Part shown: positions 1 to 9,659 of the stretch, piece by piece
Layout: every line of letters begins with the position of its first letter
Numbering within the stretch: position 1 is the stretch's first letter
DNA from: Wandonia haliotis
GTDB taxonomy: Bacteria; Bacteroidota; Bacteroidia; Flavobacteriales_D; Crocinitomicaceae
DNA: 64,000 bases
NCBI RefSeq assembly: GCF_039523435.1
Contig: NZ_BAAAFH010000003.1
Coordinates: 186,001 to 250,000, forward strand
Direction: 5' to 3'
Notes under the pieces: model-generated
What the model was told of the DNA's origin: nothing
What the model saw: the letters and a program-made list of their open reading frames with translations, nothing else
The model's database searches: none
Position numbers and translations under genes: made by a program

Positions 1-2
1 TT

Positions 3-3000
3 ACGGTTTCAGACGGATCTGTTTCTGTTGCAGAGGTAAAAGCAAATTTTATAACGGTACATCCGCTACCTGCGGTTAGTTTTCAAACACCTTTATCCGG
101 ATGCGAAGTACCCTATTCTCCTGTGTTTTCAGCGATTCAACCACAAGGAAACTATACGTATGCATGGGATTTTGGAAACGGACAGACCTCAACTTCGGCT
201 GCTCCTTCGGGAATTGTGTATAATCAGGCAGGCAGTTATGAGGTCAATCTGAGTGTAACAGCAACAGAAACAGGTTGTCAGAATGATTTGACGCAAACGA
301 TAACAGTTGCTCCCTTTTCAGCGGAATTTCAGGTTAGTGAACAACAGATTTGTTTAGGCACAGCAATTTCTTTTACAGATATTTCCTCTGGTTCTCCGGA
401 TACCTGGTCCTATGATTTGGGTAACGGAGCAGTATCATCCAGTCAGAATCCGGTGTATACGTATCAGAACCCCGGTGTGTATACGGTTATATTAACAACT
501 GGTAATACAACGACGGGTTGTAATGATACCTACTCTATGGAAATAGAGGTCTTTGATCGTCCTTCTCCTTCATTTGACATCCAACCGACACACGGTTGTT
601 CACCTCTTACTGTTCAGTTTACCAACACCTCTCAACCTTCAGGAGGAAGCTTTGAATGGAATTTCGGAAACGGACAAACTTTTTCCGGTGCCAATCCTCC
701 GGATCAGGTGTATCCGAATAACGGAGTCTATTCTGTTACACTCCAGCAGATGGATGAAAATGGATGTTCCTCTACAGTAACGATGACGGATTTGATAGAA
801 GTTTCGTCACTTATTGTCGGTTTTGAAGCAGATATACTGGAAGGCTGTGAAGAGCTTCAGGTGAATTTTACGGATACATCATCTTCTCCGAACCCTATTG
901 ATAACCCGATTACATCCTGGCAGTGGGATTTTGGTAATGGTAATACATACAGCGGACAAAACCCGCCTTCGCAACTGTTTTCGGAAGGAGAGTATACCAT
1001 TACACTGGTCGTTTCTACAGATGGGGGATGTCAGGAAACAGCCATTACACAGGACTATATCCAGGTGGGAGTTCCTCCACAGGCAAGCTTTACTTATACG
1101 CCGACATCTGAATGTGCCAAATCTGACTTTGAATTTGAGAGTACAGTCACTGTTCCGGTTCCATACGATGAAGAGGACATCCGGTATGAATGGGATTTTG
1201 GAGACGGAGGGACGGCAACTGACCCAAACCCTACGTATAACTACCCGATTGATACAGGTTACTTTGATGTACAACTGATTGTTTATTTCAGAGGCTGCCC
1301 AGATACGGTAGTGACAACCGATGCGGTTTATATCATTGCACCTATTGCCAATTTTTCACCCGAAAGCATGTTGTTTTGCAACGAAACATTACCATTGGAG
1401 GTTGATTTTAACGATCAGGCAATTCTGGGAACCGTTAATGATGATGTAGAAATGATCTGGGACTTCGGAGACGGAAATGGGACAACCTTTCTTTCTCCTG
1501 CTATTTTTTCAGGATCAGATCAGGGTTCTACCAGCAATACATATACCAACTATGGTACGTATTTTATTAAACAGGTGGTTCATAATTATACTACCGGGTG
1601 TTCGGATAGTATAACAAGAGAAATCAATATTTCTCAGCTCATTCCGGATATTGCGATGTCGGACGATACAATATGTCGCTTGTCTTCGGTCTTTGTTTCT
1701 AATAATTCTACAACATCCCATCCGATTATTAATACGGTTTTTGACATGGGTAACGGAACGGTTGTACAACAAGGAAGTGTGAACGAACTCTATCAAAATT
1801 CAGGAGCTTACGATATTAGTATGCAGGTAACCAATAGCGCAGGTTGCACTGAAATCTATACACATGAAGACTTTATTGTCCTACAGGAACCAACCGCACA
1901 CATTTCTCCGTCGCAAAGTGCGGGATGTGTACCCTTGACCGTATCATTTGGCAACACTTCGCAGGTGCAGGGGAATGGCGTCCCTCTGGCATCATTTGAA
2001 TGGACATTTGAAGATGGAAGCCAGCAAACCACCAATGACCAGTCACAGAATGTGTCCTATACATTTACCCAGAACGGAACGTATACTACGACAATGGTAG
2101 CAACCGATGCCTATGGCTGTGTTTCCGACCCGGTTTCTGTTACGACAACACTTACGTCTCCTACGGCTGCTTTCGATGCTCCGGATGTAGTTTGTAATGA
2201 AGCTCCCTTTTCAGCGATTAACCAGTCTACAGATTATGTGTCTTCGGAATGGTTGATTAACGGACAGAGTGTTTCGGTAACGGATGATCTGGAAAGCTTT
2301 TTTGCTATTGAAGATACGGGTCAGGTATCTACCACCAACACGATTGAGTTAATTGTAACAGATCAGAATGGATGTACGAACAGCACAACAGCTACTATTA
2401 TTGTTTCCATTCCGCAGGCTGAAGCAGACTTTTCTTTCACAGGATCTAATATAAACGACGAAGGAGAGTTTGTTTGCCCCCCCGTTTTTGCCGATTTTAC
2501 GGATGAGTCCGGCTCGTATGGGGCAATTACACAGTGGAGCTGGACTTTTGGAGACAATAATGCATCTACACTCGAAAACCCGAGTAATACGTATGTTTTT
2601 GCAGGGACATATTCGATCTCTTTAGCGGTTACGGATGAATACGGTTGTTCGGATGAGGTGATATACGAGGACATCCTTGTGATCGGGGGGCCTTCAGGGG
2701 TTGTGGAATGGACAAGTGTTGGTACACTTTGTGAACCGGCTTATTTGTTTACTCCTTCCGAATTGGTGAACGTGGAAACAATTACCTGGCAAATGGGAGA
2801 CGGGGAAGTAGTAAATACGCTGGAACCTTTTGAATATACATATTCATCACCCGGAACGTATTTGCCACTCGCCATTATTCAGGATGGAAATAATTGTTCG
2901 GTGGAATACCCCATGCCGCCGATTACTGAGATAATTACACCGGTAGTAGCTGATTTTTCGGTTAATCCACAGGAAACGGATGTATATAAACCGATGAATA

Positions 3001-3479
3001 TTTTTGATCAATCCTACGGAGGAACCGGGGGGCTGGTAAACTGGGAATGGTTTTTTGGTTCGGATTCCTTTTCTACGGAAACAGGAGGAGGGTTTTCTTA
3101 CGAATGGCAAAAACCGGGGTATTATACCATCCAGTTAGTTGTAACAGATGCACTGGGTTGTACGGATACCACATCTGTTCCGGTAATTATTAATGCAGAT
3201 TTGTACATACCCAACGTATTAACAGCAAACGGAGACGGAATAAATGACCTTTTTGTGCTCAAAGAACCGGTATTTACTTCATACGACATTGTCATTCTTA
3301 ACCGATGGGGAAATGTTATGTACGAGGCATTTGATCAGGATGGTGTATTATTGTGGGACGGAAAGAATAAATCCGGGGAATTGTGTTCGGAAGGGGTGTA
3401 TTTTTATAAACTGATAGGCACGCAATATGATGGAGTAGCGGTCAACGAGCATGGATTTTTGACATTGGTTCGTGAGTAG
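3..3479 (+). CDS. PKD-repeat surface protein with type B T9SS sorting domain (5' truncated)
   Basis: The reading frame is open from the first bases of the window, so the true start lies upstream; 1158 residues are visible. About a dozen units of roughly 90 residues carry the PKD signature (WDFGNG, WDFGDG, WTFGD and variants), each with paired cysteines, typical of exported Bacteroidota adhesins. The last ~90 residues (from about nt 3205: PNVLTANGDGINDLF, then NRWGNVMY and GVYFYKL) match the gliding-motility-associated C-terminal domain used as a type B sorting signal by the type IX secretion system. The protein is therefore probably exported and held on the cell surface, perhaps for adhesion or gliding. 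The substrate or partner cannot be told from sequence. A perfect Bacteroidota promoter for the following tRNA starts 35 bases after its stop. Confidence 0.9.
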   Translation, partial: TVSDGSVSVAEVKANFITVHPLPAVSFQTPLSGCEVPYSPVFSAIQPQGNYTYAWDFGNGQTSTSAAPSGIVYNQAGSYEVNLSVTATETGCQNDLTQTITVAPFSAEFQVSEQQICLGTAISFTDISSGSPDTWSYDLGNGAVSSSQNPVYTYQNPGVYTVILTTGNTTTGCNDTYSMEIEVFDRPSPSFDIQPTHGCSPLTVQFTNTSQPSGGSFEWNFGNGQTFSGANPPDQVYPNNGVYSVTLQQMDENGCSSTVTMTDLIEVSSLIVGFEADILEGCEELQVNFTDTSSSPNPIDNPITSWQWDFGNGNTYSGQNPPSQLFSEGEYTITLVVSTDGGCQETAITQDYIQVGVPPQASFTYTPTSECAKSDFEFESTVTVPVPYDEEDIRYEWDFGDGGTATDPNPTYNYPIDTGYFDVQLIVYFRGCPDTVVTTDAVYIIAPIANFSPESMLFCNETLPLEVDFNDQAILGTVNDDVEMIWDFGDGNGTTFLSPAIFSGSDQGSTSNTYTNYGTYFIKQVVHNYTTGCSDSITREINISQLIPDIAMSDDTICRLSSVFVSNNSTTSHPIINTVFDMGNGTVVQQGSVNELYQNSGAYDISMQVTNSAGCTEIYTHEDFIVLQEPTAHISPSQSAGCVPLTVSFGNTSQVQGNGVPLASFEWTFEDGSQQTTNDQSQNVSYTFTQNGTYTTTMVATDAYGCVSDPVSVTTTLTSPTAAFDAPDVVCNEAPFSAINQSTDYVSSEWLINGQSVSVTDDLESFFAIEDTGQVSTTNTIELIVTDQNGCTNSTTATIIVSIPQAEADFSFTGSNINDEGEFVCPPVFADFTDESGSYGAITQWSWTFGDNNASTLENPSNTYVFAGTYSISLAVTDEYGCSDEVIYEDILVIGGPSGVVEWTSVGTLCEPAYLFTPSELVNVETITWQMGDGEVVNTLEPFEYTYSSPGTYLPLAIIQDGNNCSVEYPMPPITEIITPVVADFSVNPQETDVYKPMNIFDQSYGGTGGLVNWEWFFGSDSFSTETGGGFSYEWQKPGYYTIQLVVTDALGCTDTTSVPVIINADLYIPNVLTANGDGINDLFVLKEPVFTSYDIVILNRWGNVMYEAFDQDGVLLWDGKNKSGELCSEGVYFYKLIGTQYDGVAVNEHGFLTLVRE

Positions 3480-3513
3480 CCGATCTACAGGGTAAATTTA
3501 TTTTAAGAAATAA

Positions 3514-3543
3514 TTGCACGTAACGACAATTATCGTAAATTTG
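3514..3543 (+). promoter_or_regulatory. Promoter of tRNA-Leu (TTG-N19-TAAATTTG)
   Basis: TTG at 3514-3516 and TAAATTTG at 3536-3543 are separated by exactly 19 bases, a perfect match to the Bacteroidota housekeeping promoter consensus. Transcription would begin near 3550, about 25 bases before the mature tRNA. Confidence 0.8.
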
Positions 3544-3575
3544 CATGCCCTAAACAACAATTATGTTGTTACCCC

Positions 3576-3657
3576 GCCCGGGTGGCGGAACTGGTAGACG
3601 CGCTGGATTCAAAATCCAGTTCTTTCGGGAGTGCGGGTTCGATTCCCGCCCCGGGTA
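3576..3657 (+). tRNA. tRNA-Leu (CAA)
   Basis: An 82-base cloverleaf can be folded: acceptor arms GCCCGGG and CCCGGGT (first pair G-T), D-arm, anticodon stem CTGGA/TCCAG with loop TTCAAAA giving anticodon CAA, a long variable arm as expected of a class II tRNA, and T-arm GCGGG-TTCGATT-CCCGC. The 3' CCA is not encoded. It reads leucine UUG codons. It sits directly at the left edge of the injection-system locus. Confidence 0.93.
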
Positions 3658-3662
3658 CAAAA

Positions 3663-3688
3663 AGCAGAGTTTATCTCTGCTTTTTTTG
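3663..3688 (+). terminator. Intrinsic terminator after tRNA-Leu
   Basis: AGCAGAG at 3663-3669 pairs with CTCTGCT at 3675-3681 around a short loop and is followed by a run of T, a standard Rho-independent terminator. Confidence 0.8.
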
Positions 3689-3689
3689 T

Positions 3690-4133
3690 TTTACAGCTCC
3701 CCGATAGTAATATTCCGGACAACTACTGCAAAAAACGGAAAAATAAATCAAGATAATAATAGTATAACCGCCTGATTATAAATAATAAAATCATGTAAAA
3801 ACGGAAAAATAAAGTAAGATTATTCTCTTTTTCCAATCTTTTCCGGCATCAGATCAATCCACGAATTATTGCTAAACACTTTGTAATTAGTGTTTTATAT
3901 GTTTTTCCGAATACAGAATAAATGGATCGGGCAGAGTTTATTTTTCCCGTTTTTATAGTTAATGTCTGCATTTAATTTATTGATTATCAATAAATAAATC
4001 ATTATTTCAAATAAAAACAGGCGTAATTATTACGATTTAATTTTTCCGTTTTGATAACGACGTGTCCTTGACTTTACAAAATCCGTTACGGAACTTTATA
4101 CGTTCGGTAAATCAATATAATTCAGTGTGATAT
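3690..4133. other. AT-rich intergenic region upstream of the eCIS ATPase, with a direct repeat
   Basis: No gene is seen in these ~440 bases. An AT-rich element built around ACGGAAAAATAAA occurs twice, at 3731-3757 and 3797-3822, 66 bases apart; beyond the 13-base core the copies share a looser AAG-AT-rich tail. The region must hold the promoter and control sites of the gene at 4134, but no clear TTG-N19-TAnnTTTG promoter was found in it. Confidence 0.5.
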
Positions 4134-5543
4134 ATGTATAATGAGTATGAGAAGAACCATTCTGGCTTTCAGATGGATACAAACAAAGAGAGCCAACACC
4201 CGACAATAGAAGGTGTTTCCAATCTTACTCATGCCATTATTGCTGATATGCATTGGTTGTTAGAGATTATTGATGGTCGTATCAGAGAATTAAAGGACGG
4301 CACATTTTTTTCTCTAAACGACTGTCCGCCACCGGAGGGAGCTGAAACAGATTCGGCTTATAACAGAATCATCCGGCAATTTAGCCTGGATACAATGGAA
4401 AGATTATTGCTAATCTGTAGTATCGTTCCTCATATAGCTCCGGAGAGATTAACAGAAAAAATGCGGGACAGGAACAATCATCTTAAATTACTTTACCCGG
4501 AGTTTGGGGGGTGTATTGATCCTTTGTTTTATAATTATCTGGCAACACAGCAGACATTACTTTTTCTTTTGGCAGGAAAAGATAAAACAAATACGGTTTT
4601 TTATCAGCTGGCTTTACATAACAGTGTATTGGTAAAAGAAGGAATTATTACGTTTGAGAATGTTAACGCAGCTCACCAATCTGTAAGTGAACTGAATAAG
4701 ATTCCTGTACTGGCCAAAGAGTATCTGTTTTACTTGCAATCGGGCAACGAACCCCGACCGGATTACGGAAGTGCTTTTCCGGCACGTTTGATAACTACGG
4801 ATATGGATTGGGACCATCTGATTCTTGATGTAAATACAGAAAAGCATATTCAGGAGCTGATGCTTTGGGTCGAACACGGAAAGACTCTACTTGAAAAGAG
4901 CAAGATATTTGGGGTTTCCTACCCTTGCTTGTTTTATGGCCCTCCGGGAACAGGAAAGTCCCTGACAGCAAAATTAATCGGTAAAAAATATAAGAAACAT
5001 GTTTTTCGTGTCGACCTTTCGATGATTGTATCTAAATACATTGGTGAAACGGAAAAGAATCTCGCCTATTTGTTTGACCGGGCAAAAGGTAAAGATTGGA
5101 TTCTTTTCTTTGATGAAGCAGATGCCCTGTTCAGTAAACGCACCAGTATAAATTCATCCCAGGATAAATGGGCAAATTTGGAGGTAAACTATCTGCTACA
5201 GCGTATGGAAGAACATCAGGGGCTTACTATTTTGGCGACCAACTTAAAAAGCAATATCGACAGCGCTATGATCCGGCGTTTTCAGTCAATCATTTATTTT
5301 CCTGTTCCGAAAGAAGCCGAGAGACATAAATTATGGCATCAATTGCTCCCGAAACCCTTTACGTATGATGTAGCTGTTCGCATAGATAAATTGGCTGAAA
5401 TTGAGTTGTCAGGAGCAAACATTGCTAATATTCTGAAACTCTCCTGCCTTTTTGCTCTAAAAAATAACACGTATGCATTGAGAAATGAGTGGGTAGATCA
5501 GAGTATCAGACGCGAATTAATAAAAGAAAACAAAACGCGCTGA
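4134..5543 (+). CDS. eCIS-type AAA+ ATPase, copy 1
   Basis: This 469-residue protein has a Walker A motif GPPGTGKS at about residues 269-276, a Walker B motif ILFFDEADALF near 322-332, a pore-loop-like VSKYIGETEKN segment and an arginine-rich MIRRFQS sensor region. The ~230-residue N-terminal part is family specific. It belongs with the AAA+ ATPases always found in eCIS clusters (Afp15/Pvc15 type), thought to act in assembly or effector handling. A paralogue with very similar ATPase motifs lies at 33466-34758. Its stop overlaps the start of the next gene by one base (TGATG), so the two are probably translated together, which suggests this copy serves the effector that follows. Confidence 0.88.
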   Translation: MYNEYEKNHSGFQMDTNKESQHPTIEGVSNLTHAIIADMHWLLEIIDGRIRELKDGTFFSLNDCPPPEGAETDSAYNRIIRQFSLDTMERLLLICSIVPHIAPERLTEKMRDRNNHLKLLYPEFGGCIDPLFYNYLATQQTLLFLLAGKDKTNTVFYQLALHNSVLVKEGIITFENVNAAHQSVSELNKIPVLAKEYLFYLQSGNEPRPDYGSAFPARLITTDMDWDHLILDVNTEKHIQELMLWVEHGKTLLEKSKIFGVSYPCLFYGPPGTGKSLTAKLIGKKYKKHVFRVDLSMIVSKYIGETEKNLAYLFDRAKGKDWILFFDEADALFSKRTSINSSQDKWANLEVNYLLQRMEEHQGLTILATNLKSNIDSAMIRRFQSIIYFPVPKEAERHKLWHQLLPKPFTYDVAVRIDKLAEIELSGANIANILKLSCLFALKNNTYALRNEWVDQSIRRELIKENKTR

Positions 5544-8500
5544 TGAGTGAAAAAGCCCCACAGAATAAAGTTGAGCAATCTGAAACCGCTTTCAGTGAGC
5601 AATTACGTGTTGTAGCGAATCACTGGTGGGGACAGGGTTTGGATACACCGGGAGAAGAGGAGGAGAAAGAAGACCTGATAGTTGCGTTGGAAGAAATGCA
5701 TGTTCAGCGGTCAGTAATAGAGCACCTGGATATAAAAGCACTTGCGAATCTGGTCGATTTGATACAACGTTTTAGATCCGGGACTCCACCTTCAAAAGGT
5801 ATGTTTAGTAGTTCGGACGCATTTGCTATCGGTGATTTATTTGAAAAAGTGCTGTCCGATAATCGTATATATTCTCTTACATACCGGAATGAACAGGAAA
5901 AAGAGACGTTAAAAATAGAGGTACATCCTGATGAGCAAAACAAGTATGTCTGGGTTCTGTTTTCGTATACAGGGTTAGGATTGAAAGAACCTGTCTTTTT
6001 TGAATATGCTGCTTATCCGGAGTCACCTACTGAGAAAATAGAAGAGGCAGAACAGACGAAAGAGGAGTTAGTAAATCGGCTCAATGCGTATGGAATTGTC
6101 GACGCTGAAATTAGAAGACTGACTCCTTTTCAGTTGGAACGTCTCATTCAATTGTATACCAGTTTTCTGTCAGAATATCAGGAACGGGGAAGCTACAGGG
6201 GCTACTTTTATGGTAAAGAATTAGATACAGAACAAGGTCGGGAGCGCTACCGTAACAATAACGAAAGAGGAAACTATTCGTGGTATTTGTCAGCTCAGAA
6301 AAAAACAAATCACTTCGGTACAGAAGTTGTACATTTTTATTATCAGGATGAAAACCCGGTTTCTCAGGTAAAAAATATAAGCTTTGATGTTAACTTCTCC
6401 GATACTTCAGGATATTATGAGAGCAGTGAAACAGCACAAAGCATAGAAAAATCCGTAGCAGTGGAGAGCAATAGTGAACCCCTCTTTCAGCCGGAAACGC
6501 ATTCAGAAACAGATGACCAGATAGTAACGACAGAGTTACAAAAAGAAGAAAATACCCCGGAAGTTATAGTACAACCGGAACCGGAAACGATTCTGGAGGA
6601 AGAGATCGCTGAGGATAAGGGACTTCATCAGGAAAAGGTTTCTTTAGAATCGGATGAAGGAGAAGAGGATATAACGGAGTTGGTAAGTGTGGAGGAGAGT
6701 TTGGTTATAGAACCGATTGATGCCGAACCGACCATTCATCCTTCTGATATTTTGTATGAAAAAGTGCCTCATGCAACCTGGAATAATACGGGGTATTCTT
6801 TTTACAGACGTGACGGAAAACCCCTTTCTTCAGGGGAAGTCTATACATTTATACGGAAACAGAAAAAAGAAGGAAATCCGGAGTTTTTAGAAGCGTTTAA
6901 ACCGCATATAAAAGGAAAAGATGCGGAAGGAACCTCCCCGACGTTTGAGATCAGAAACTCAAAGTACAGGTATTACGCGTATTCATTTGATCCGGATTGG
7001 GGCAAAAAGGAGGAGGAAGAGCCTGAAATAACGAAAACAGACGAAAAGTATATAGGAAAGAAAGTTTATGAGACAGCATTTGTACGGGTAAGAACTTCCG
7101 AAAGAGAAAAGTTTGCAGGAATTCGTTTGCACGATTTTCCATCACCGGAAGGTAAAAACACAAAAGGAAAAGGTGCTAAAGTTTACACCGGAGGAACAGG
7201 TCTGACTATACTGGCTTATGGTAATGATGATGCTTCAGGGTGGATATTGGTGCAGACACCTGATGGGCAAACAGGATGGATAGCCGAAAGCTGGACGAAG
7301 AAAGCAAAAGTTGGCGATGATACACGTTATACGCTACGCTACGTAGAAAAAGGTGAAACGATAACAGATTTGCTACGTGAAATAGAAGATGTAGATCGTG
7401 ACATAGGTTATGATAACAAATTATTTGCAAATGCACTGTGGTTATTGAATAAAGATAACCCCGATGTATATATAAACCAAAACAAATACAAACAAAGTCT
7501 TATCAATAATGCAGCAAAAAATGCTGTAGACCCATGGGATGCAGAGAAACGGGCAATACTTCAGTCAATTGAAGTAAAGCAGGGGGCACAGGTAAAAGTA
7601 CCAACCAAACAAACGATCGATCAAATGATTGCCCGGGGAACAATTGAAGTGCGCCCCGATTGGGTAACAGCAGGCATAAAAACAGCCCGCATTATAGAAG
7701 GACTTCTGGAGGGTATTCCCATTGGTATATATGAACAAGCCAAAGACACGGTAACGGGCATTTGGGACATGATCAAAAGTATTTTCACAGGAGAAATACT
7801 GGATCAATTGGTCGATCTCTACAATGCTCTTTGGGAGATGAGCTGGGAGGATGTTAAAAAGCTGCTATTAGGTTTGCTGGGTATAGATCCTGACGAATTT
7901 GAAAGGATATGGAACAGCAAGAATATTACGACAGTTGAACGTTACAAATTCATTGGTGAAATCATTGGCCGTCTCATCTTTGAAATTTTGATCATTGTAT
8001 TTACCGGAGGCGCGGCATTAGCCAGGTACAGTTCCAAAATACCTGCATTAGCAAAATTGAGCAGAAGCCTGCAAAAAGCAAAGAAAATTATTCCGGACAA
8101 TGTTGCTGATAAGTTGCGTAAAACAGAGAAAGCAACTGATAAAGTGGATGAGGCGGTTGTCTTGCCAGTAAGAAGAAAATTTGATCCAAAAACAGCAACC
8201 GCTAAACAAAAAGGTAACTTTGGGGAAATCGTTTCAGATAAACATTTGAGAAACAAACATAATTTGAAACGTATAGGAGACGATCCTCCTAAAACCATAG
8301 ATGATAAATTAAGAAAAGGAATTGATGGGATTTATGAAAACAATACTCCACCGCCAAAGTACGTTATTAATGAATCAAAATATGGTCAATCTCAATTGAA
8401 CCAGACCAAAGATGGAAAACAAATGTCGGATGATTGGATTAGAGGCAGTGATAGATTAGAAGATCAGGTTGGATTACACGAAGCAAAAAAAATTAGAGAA

Positions 8501-8611
8501 GCACTTAAAAAGGGAGAGGTTGATAGAGTGCTAAGTAGGATTGATGAAACAGGAAAAGTCACTACAAAGAAATTGGATAGTAAAGGAAATATAATAGGTG
8601 ATTGGCCTTAA
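5543..8611 (+). CDS. Modular eCIS-associated effector with C-terminal PoNe-like PD-(D/E)xK nuclease
   Basis: The start is the ATG in the TGATG overlap with the ATPase gene, giving 1022 residues; the frame stays open 18 codons further upstream inside that gene. Visible parts: an unrecognised N-terminal region (1-300), an acidic linker (about 310-400), an SH3b-like domain (about 505-585), a LysM-like stretch (about 592-650), a hydrophobic segment near 806-830 (LIFEILIIVFTGGAALA) and a C-terminal domain from about 876. That domain shows KQKGNFGE, then Asp928 in GIDGIY and Glu944-x-Lys946 in NESKYG, a PD-(D/E)xK nuclease pattern like the PoNe DNase toxins. The downstream DUF1911-like gene supports this. 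It probably acts as a DNase delivered into competitor cells; the delivery route is inferred from the neighbouring eCIS genes. Confidence 0.8.
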   Translation: MSEKAPQNKVEQSETAFSEQLRVVANHWWGQGLDTPGEEEEKEDLIVALEEMHVQRSVIEHLDIKALANLVDLIQRFRSGTPPSKGMFSSSDAFAIGDLFEKVLSDNRIYSLTYRNEQEKETLKIEVHPDEQNKYVWVLFSYTGLGLKEPVFFEYAAYPESPTEKIEEAEQTKEELVNRLNAYGIVDAEIRRLTPFQLERLIQLYTSFLSEYQERGSYRGYFYGKELDTEQGRERYRNNNERGNYSWYLSAQKKTNHFGTEVVHFYYQDENPVSQVKNISFDVNFSDTSGYYESSETAQSIEKSVAVESNSEPLFQPETHSETDDQIVTTELQKEENTPEVIVQPEPETILEEEIAEDKGLHQEKVSLESDEGEEDITELVSVEESLVIEPIDAEPTIHPSDILYEKVPHATWNNTGYSFYRRDGKPLSSGEVYTFIRKQKKEGNPEFLEAFKPHIKGKDAEGTSPTFEIRNSKYRYYAYSFDPDWGKKEEEEPEITKTDEKYIGKKVYETAFVRVRTSEREKFAGIRLHDFPSPEGKNTKGKGAKVYTGGTGLTILAYGNDDASGWILVQTPDGQTGWIAESWTKKAKVGDDTRYTLRYVEKGETITDLLREIEDVDRDIGYDNKLFANALWLLNKDNPDVYINQNKYKQSLINNAAKNAVDPWDAEKRAILQSIEVKQGAQVKVPTKQTIDQMIARGTIEVRPDWVTAGIKTARIIEGLLEGIPIGIYEQAKDTVTGIWDMIKSIFTGEILDQLVDLYNALWEMSWEDVKKLLLGLLGIDPDEFERIWNSKNITTVERYKFIGEIIGRLIFEILIIVFTGGAALARYSSKIPALAKLSRSLQKAKKIIPDNVADKLRKTEKATDKVDEAVVLPVRRKFDPKTATAKQKGNFGEIVSDKHLRNKHNLKRIGDDPPKTIDDKLRKGIDGIYENNTPPPKYVINESKYGQSQLNQTKDGKQMSDDWIRGSDRLEDQVGLHEAKKIREALKKGEVDRVLSRIDETGKVTTKKLDSKGNIIGDWP

Positions 8612-8628
8612 CAAAAATTAATTATTAT

Positions 8629-9369
8629 ATGAAGTTAAGAGATGAGTTAAACAACAGGGAAGGATATCAAGAAATTATTGAATTTTATACAAGTTCTATA
8701 AATGAATATGAACAAGAGATTGAATTGCTCCTGGAATATGAAAAGAAAGGAATACAAAAATATTCAAATCCTAATTTAGAAATTATTAAATCTACAAAAG
8801 AAGAGTTGAGGAATGCGTATTATAAAATTTTAAAATCAATGTATTCGAAAGGGGATACCATCGAAGGTATATTAGCGATTTATTTGAAGTTGATTTCATA
8901 TTTCACTGAAACATGGAAAAAATCAAATGGATATGTTCAAATGCTTGAGATGTTATCCATAGGGATAATGCTAAAAATTGGTGACAAGGATTTCAAATTA
9001 TTAATTGAAGCAGTAAAAAAAGATGATCCTCAAGATTTATTGATTGACACTTTAATTAGTTATAGAGATGAAAATTGGAAACAACTATCAGGTAAATTGA
9101 TGTGGAATAAGCCATATAAGGCATTACAGGAGGTAATTTTTTTAGCTAAAGAGGATAAAAACCTATCTTTAGAAAGATTGCATAAATACCTCAAAAAAGA
9201 ATGGTTTAGAGGTGCGGTAGAGATTCAAACGCATAAGAGCAAATTTAATATCCATTCCGGCTATTGGAGCTTTGAAAGCGGAGCATTGGTAAAAATTTTG
9301 GAATTGGATGACGCAACTCTAAAGGATCAACAGTATTATCCTTATGATATGGTACATTATAAAGAATAG
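8629..9369 (+). CDS. PoNi-like immunity protein (DUF1910/DUF1911 type)
   Basis: The start chosen is the ATG 17 bases after the effector stop (246 residues); an in-frame TTG at 8602 would overlap the effector and is less likely. The C-terminal part carries GYWSFESGALVKILELDD followed by YYPYDMVH, the signature I associate with DUF1911; the N-terminal helical half fits DUF1910. These are the domains of PoNi, the immunity proteins of PoNe DNase effectors, and this gene sits immediately after a PoNe-like nuclease domain. It should bind and block that nuclease in the cytoplasm. The gene is notably AT-rich, like the toxin domain before it, suggesting both arrived together. Confidence 0.82.
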   Translation: MKLRDELNNREGYQEIIEFYTSSINEYEQEIELLLEYEKKGIQKYSNPNLEIIKSTKEELRNAYYKILKSMYSKGDTIEGILAIYLKLISYFTETWKKSNGYVQMLEMLSIGIMLKIGDKDFKLLIEAVKKDDPQDLLIDTLISYRDENWKQLSGKLMWNKPYKALQEVIFLAKEDKNLSLERLHKYLKKEWFRGAVEIQTHKSKFNIHSGYWSFESGALVKILELDDATLKDQQYYPYDMVHYKE

Positions 9370-9659
9370 TATTTTGCCAAAACTACAGACGAAGTTAAAG
9401 AAGCCGATATAATTCCTGATGTAAAGAAAAAATATGGTGATGGAAATGTGGTTTTCTACTATCCAATACGGAAAGCCCTAATAAAATTGAATATAAAGTT
9501 TATTCAGATTGTGAATGGGATATGATTATTAATCAAGAAACAATAGATCCGATTAACATTCCGCAACCTATATTTGATGTATGGAAATGTCCGAAGTGTG
9601 AGCGGGTTTATATCTTCAAAAATGATGAAGTTTATAGAGTTTACACCATGGAAACGTAA
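9370..9659 (+). pseudogene. Frameshifted, start-less immunity-like gene remnant
   Basis: From 9370 one frame reads YFAKTTDEVKEADIIPDV and on to VVFYYP, then the sense continues one frame over from 9465 (NTESPNKIEYKVYSDCEWD) to a stop at 9657-9659. A single missing base near 9464 explains the switch, and no start codon precedes the first part. The second part contains DVWKCPKCERVYIF, a CxxC element common in small immunity proteins of polymorphic toxin loci. It directly abuts the immunity gene stop. It is probably the decayed immunity gene of an earlier toxin tip. I cannot name the family. Confidence 0.55.

Noticed and set aside
8602..8628. TTG start for the PoNi-like gene
   Set aside because: It would overlap the effector stop and add nine residues unlike the family; the ATG at 8629 gives a normal N-terminus.
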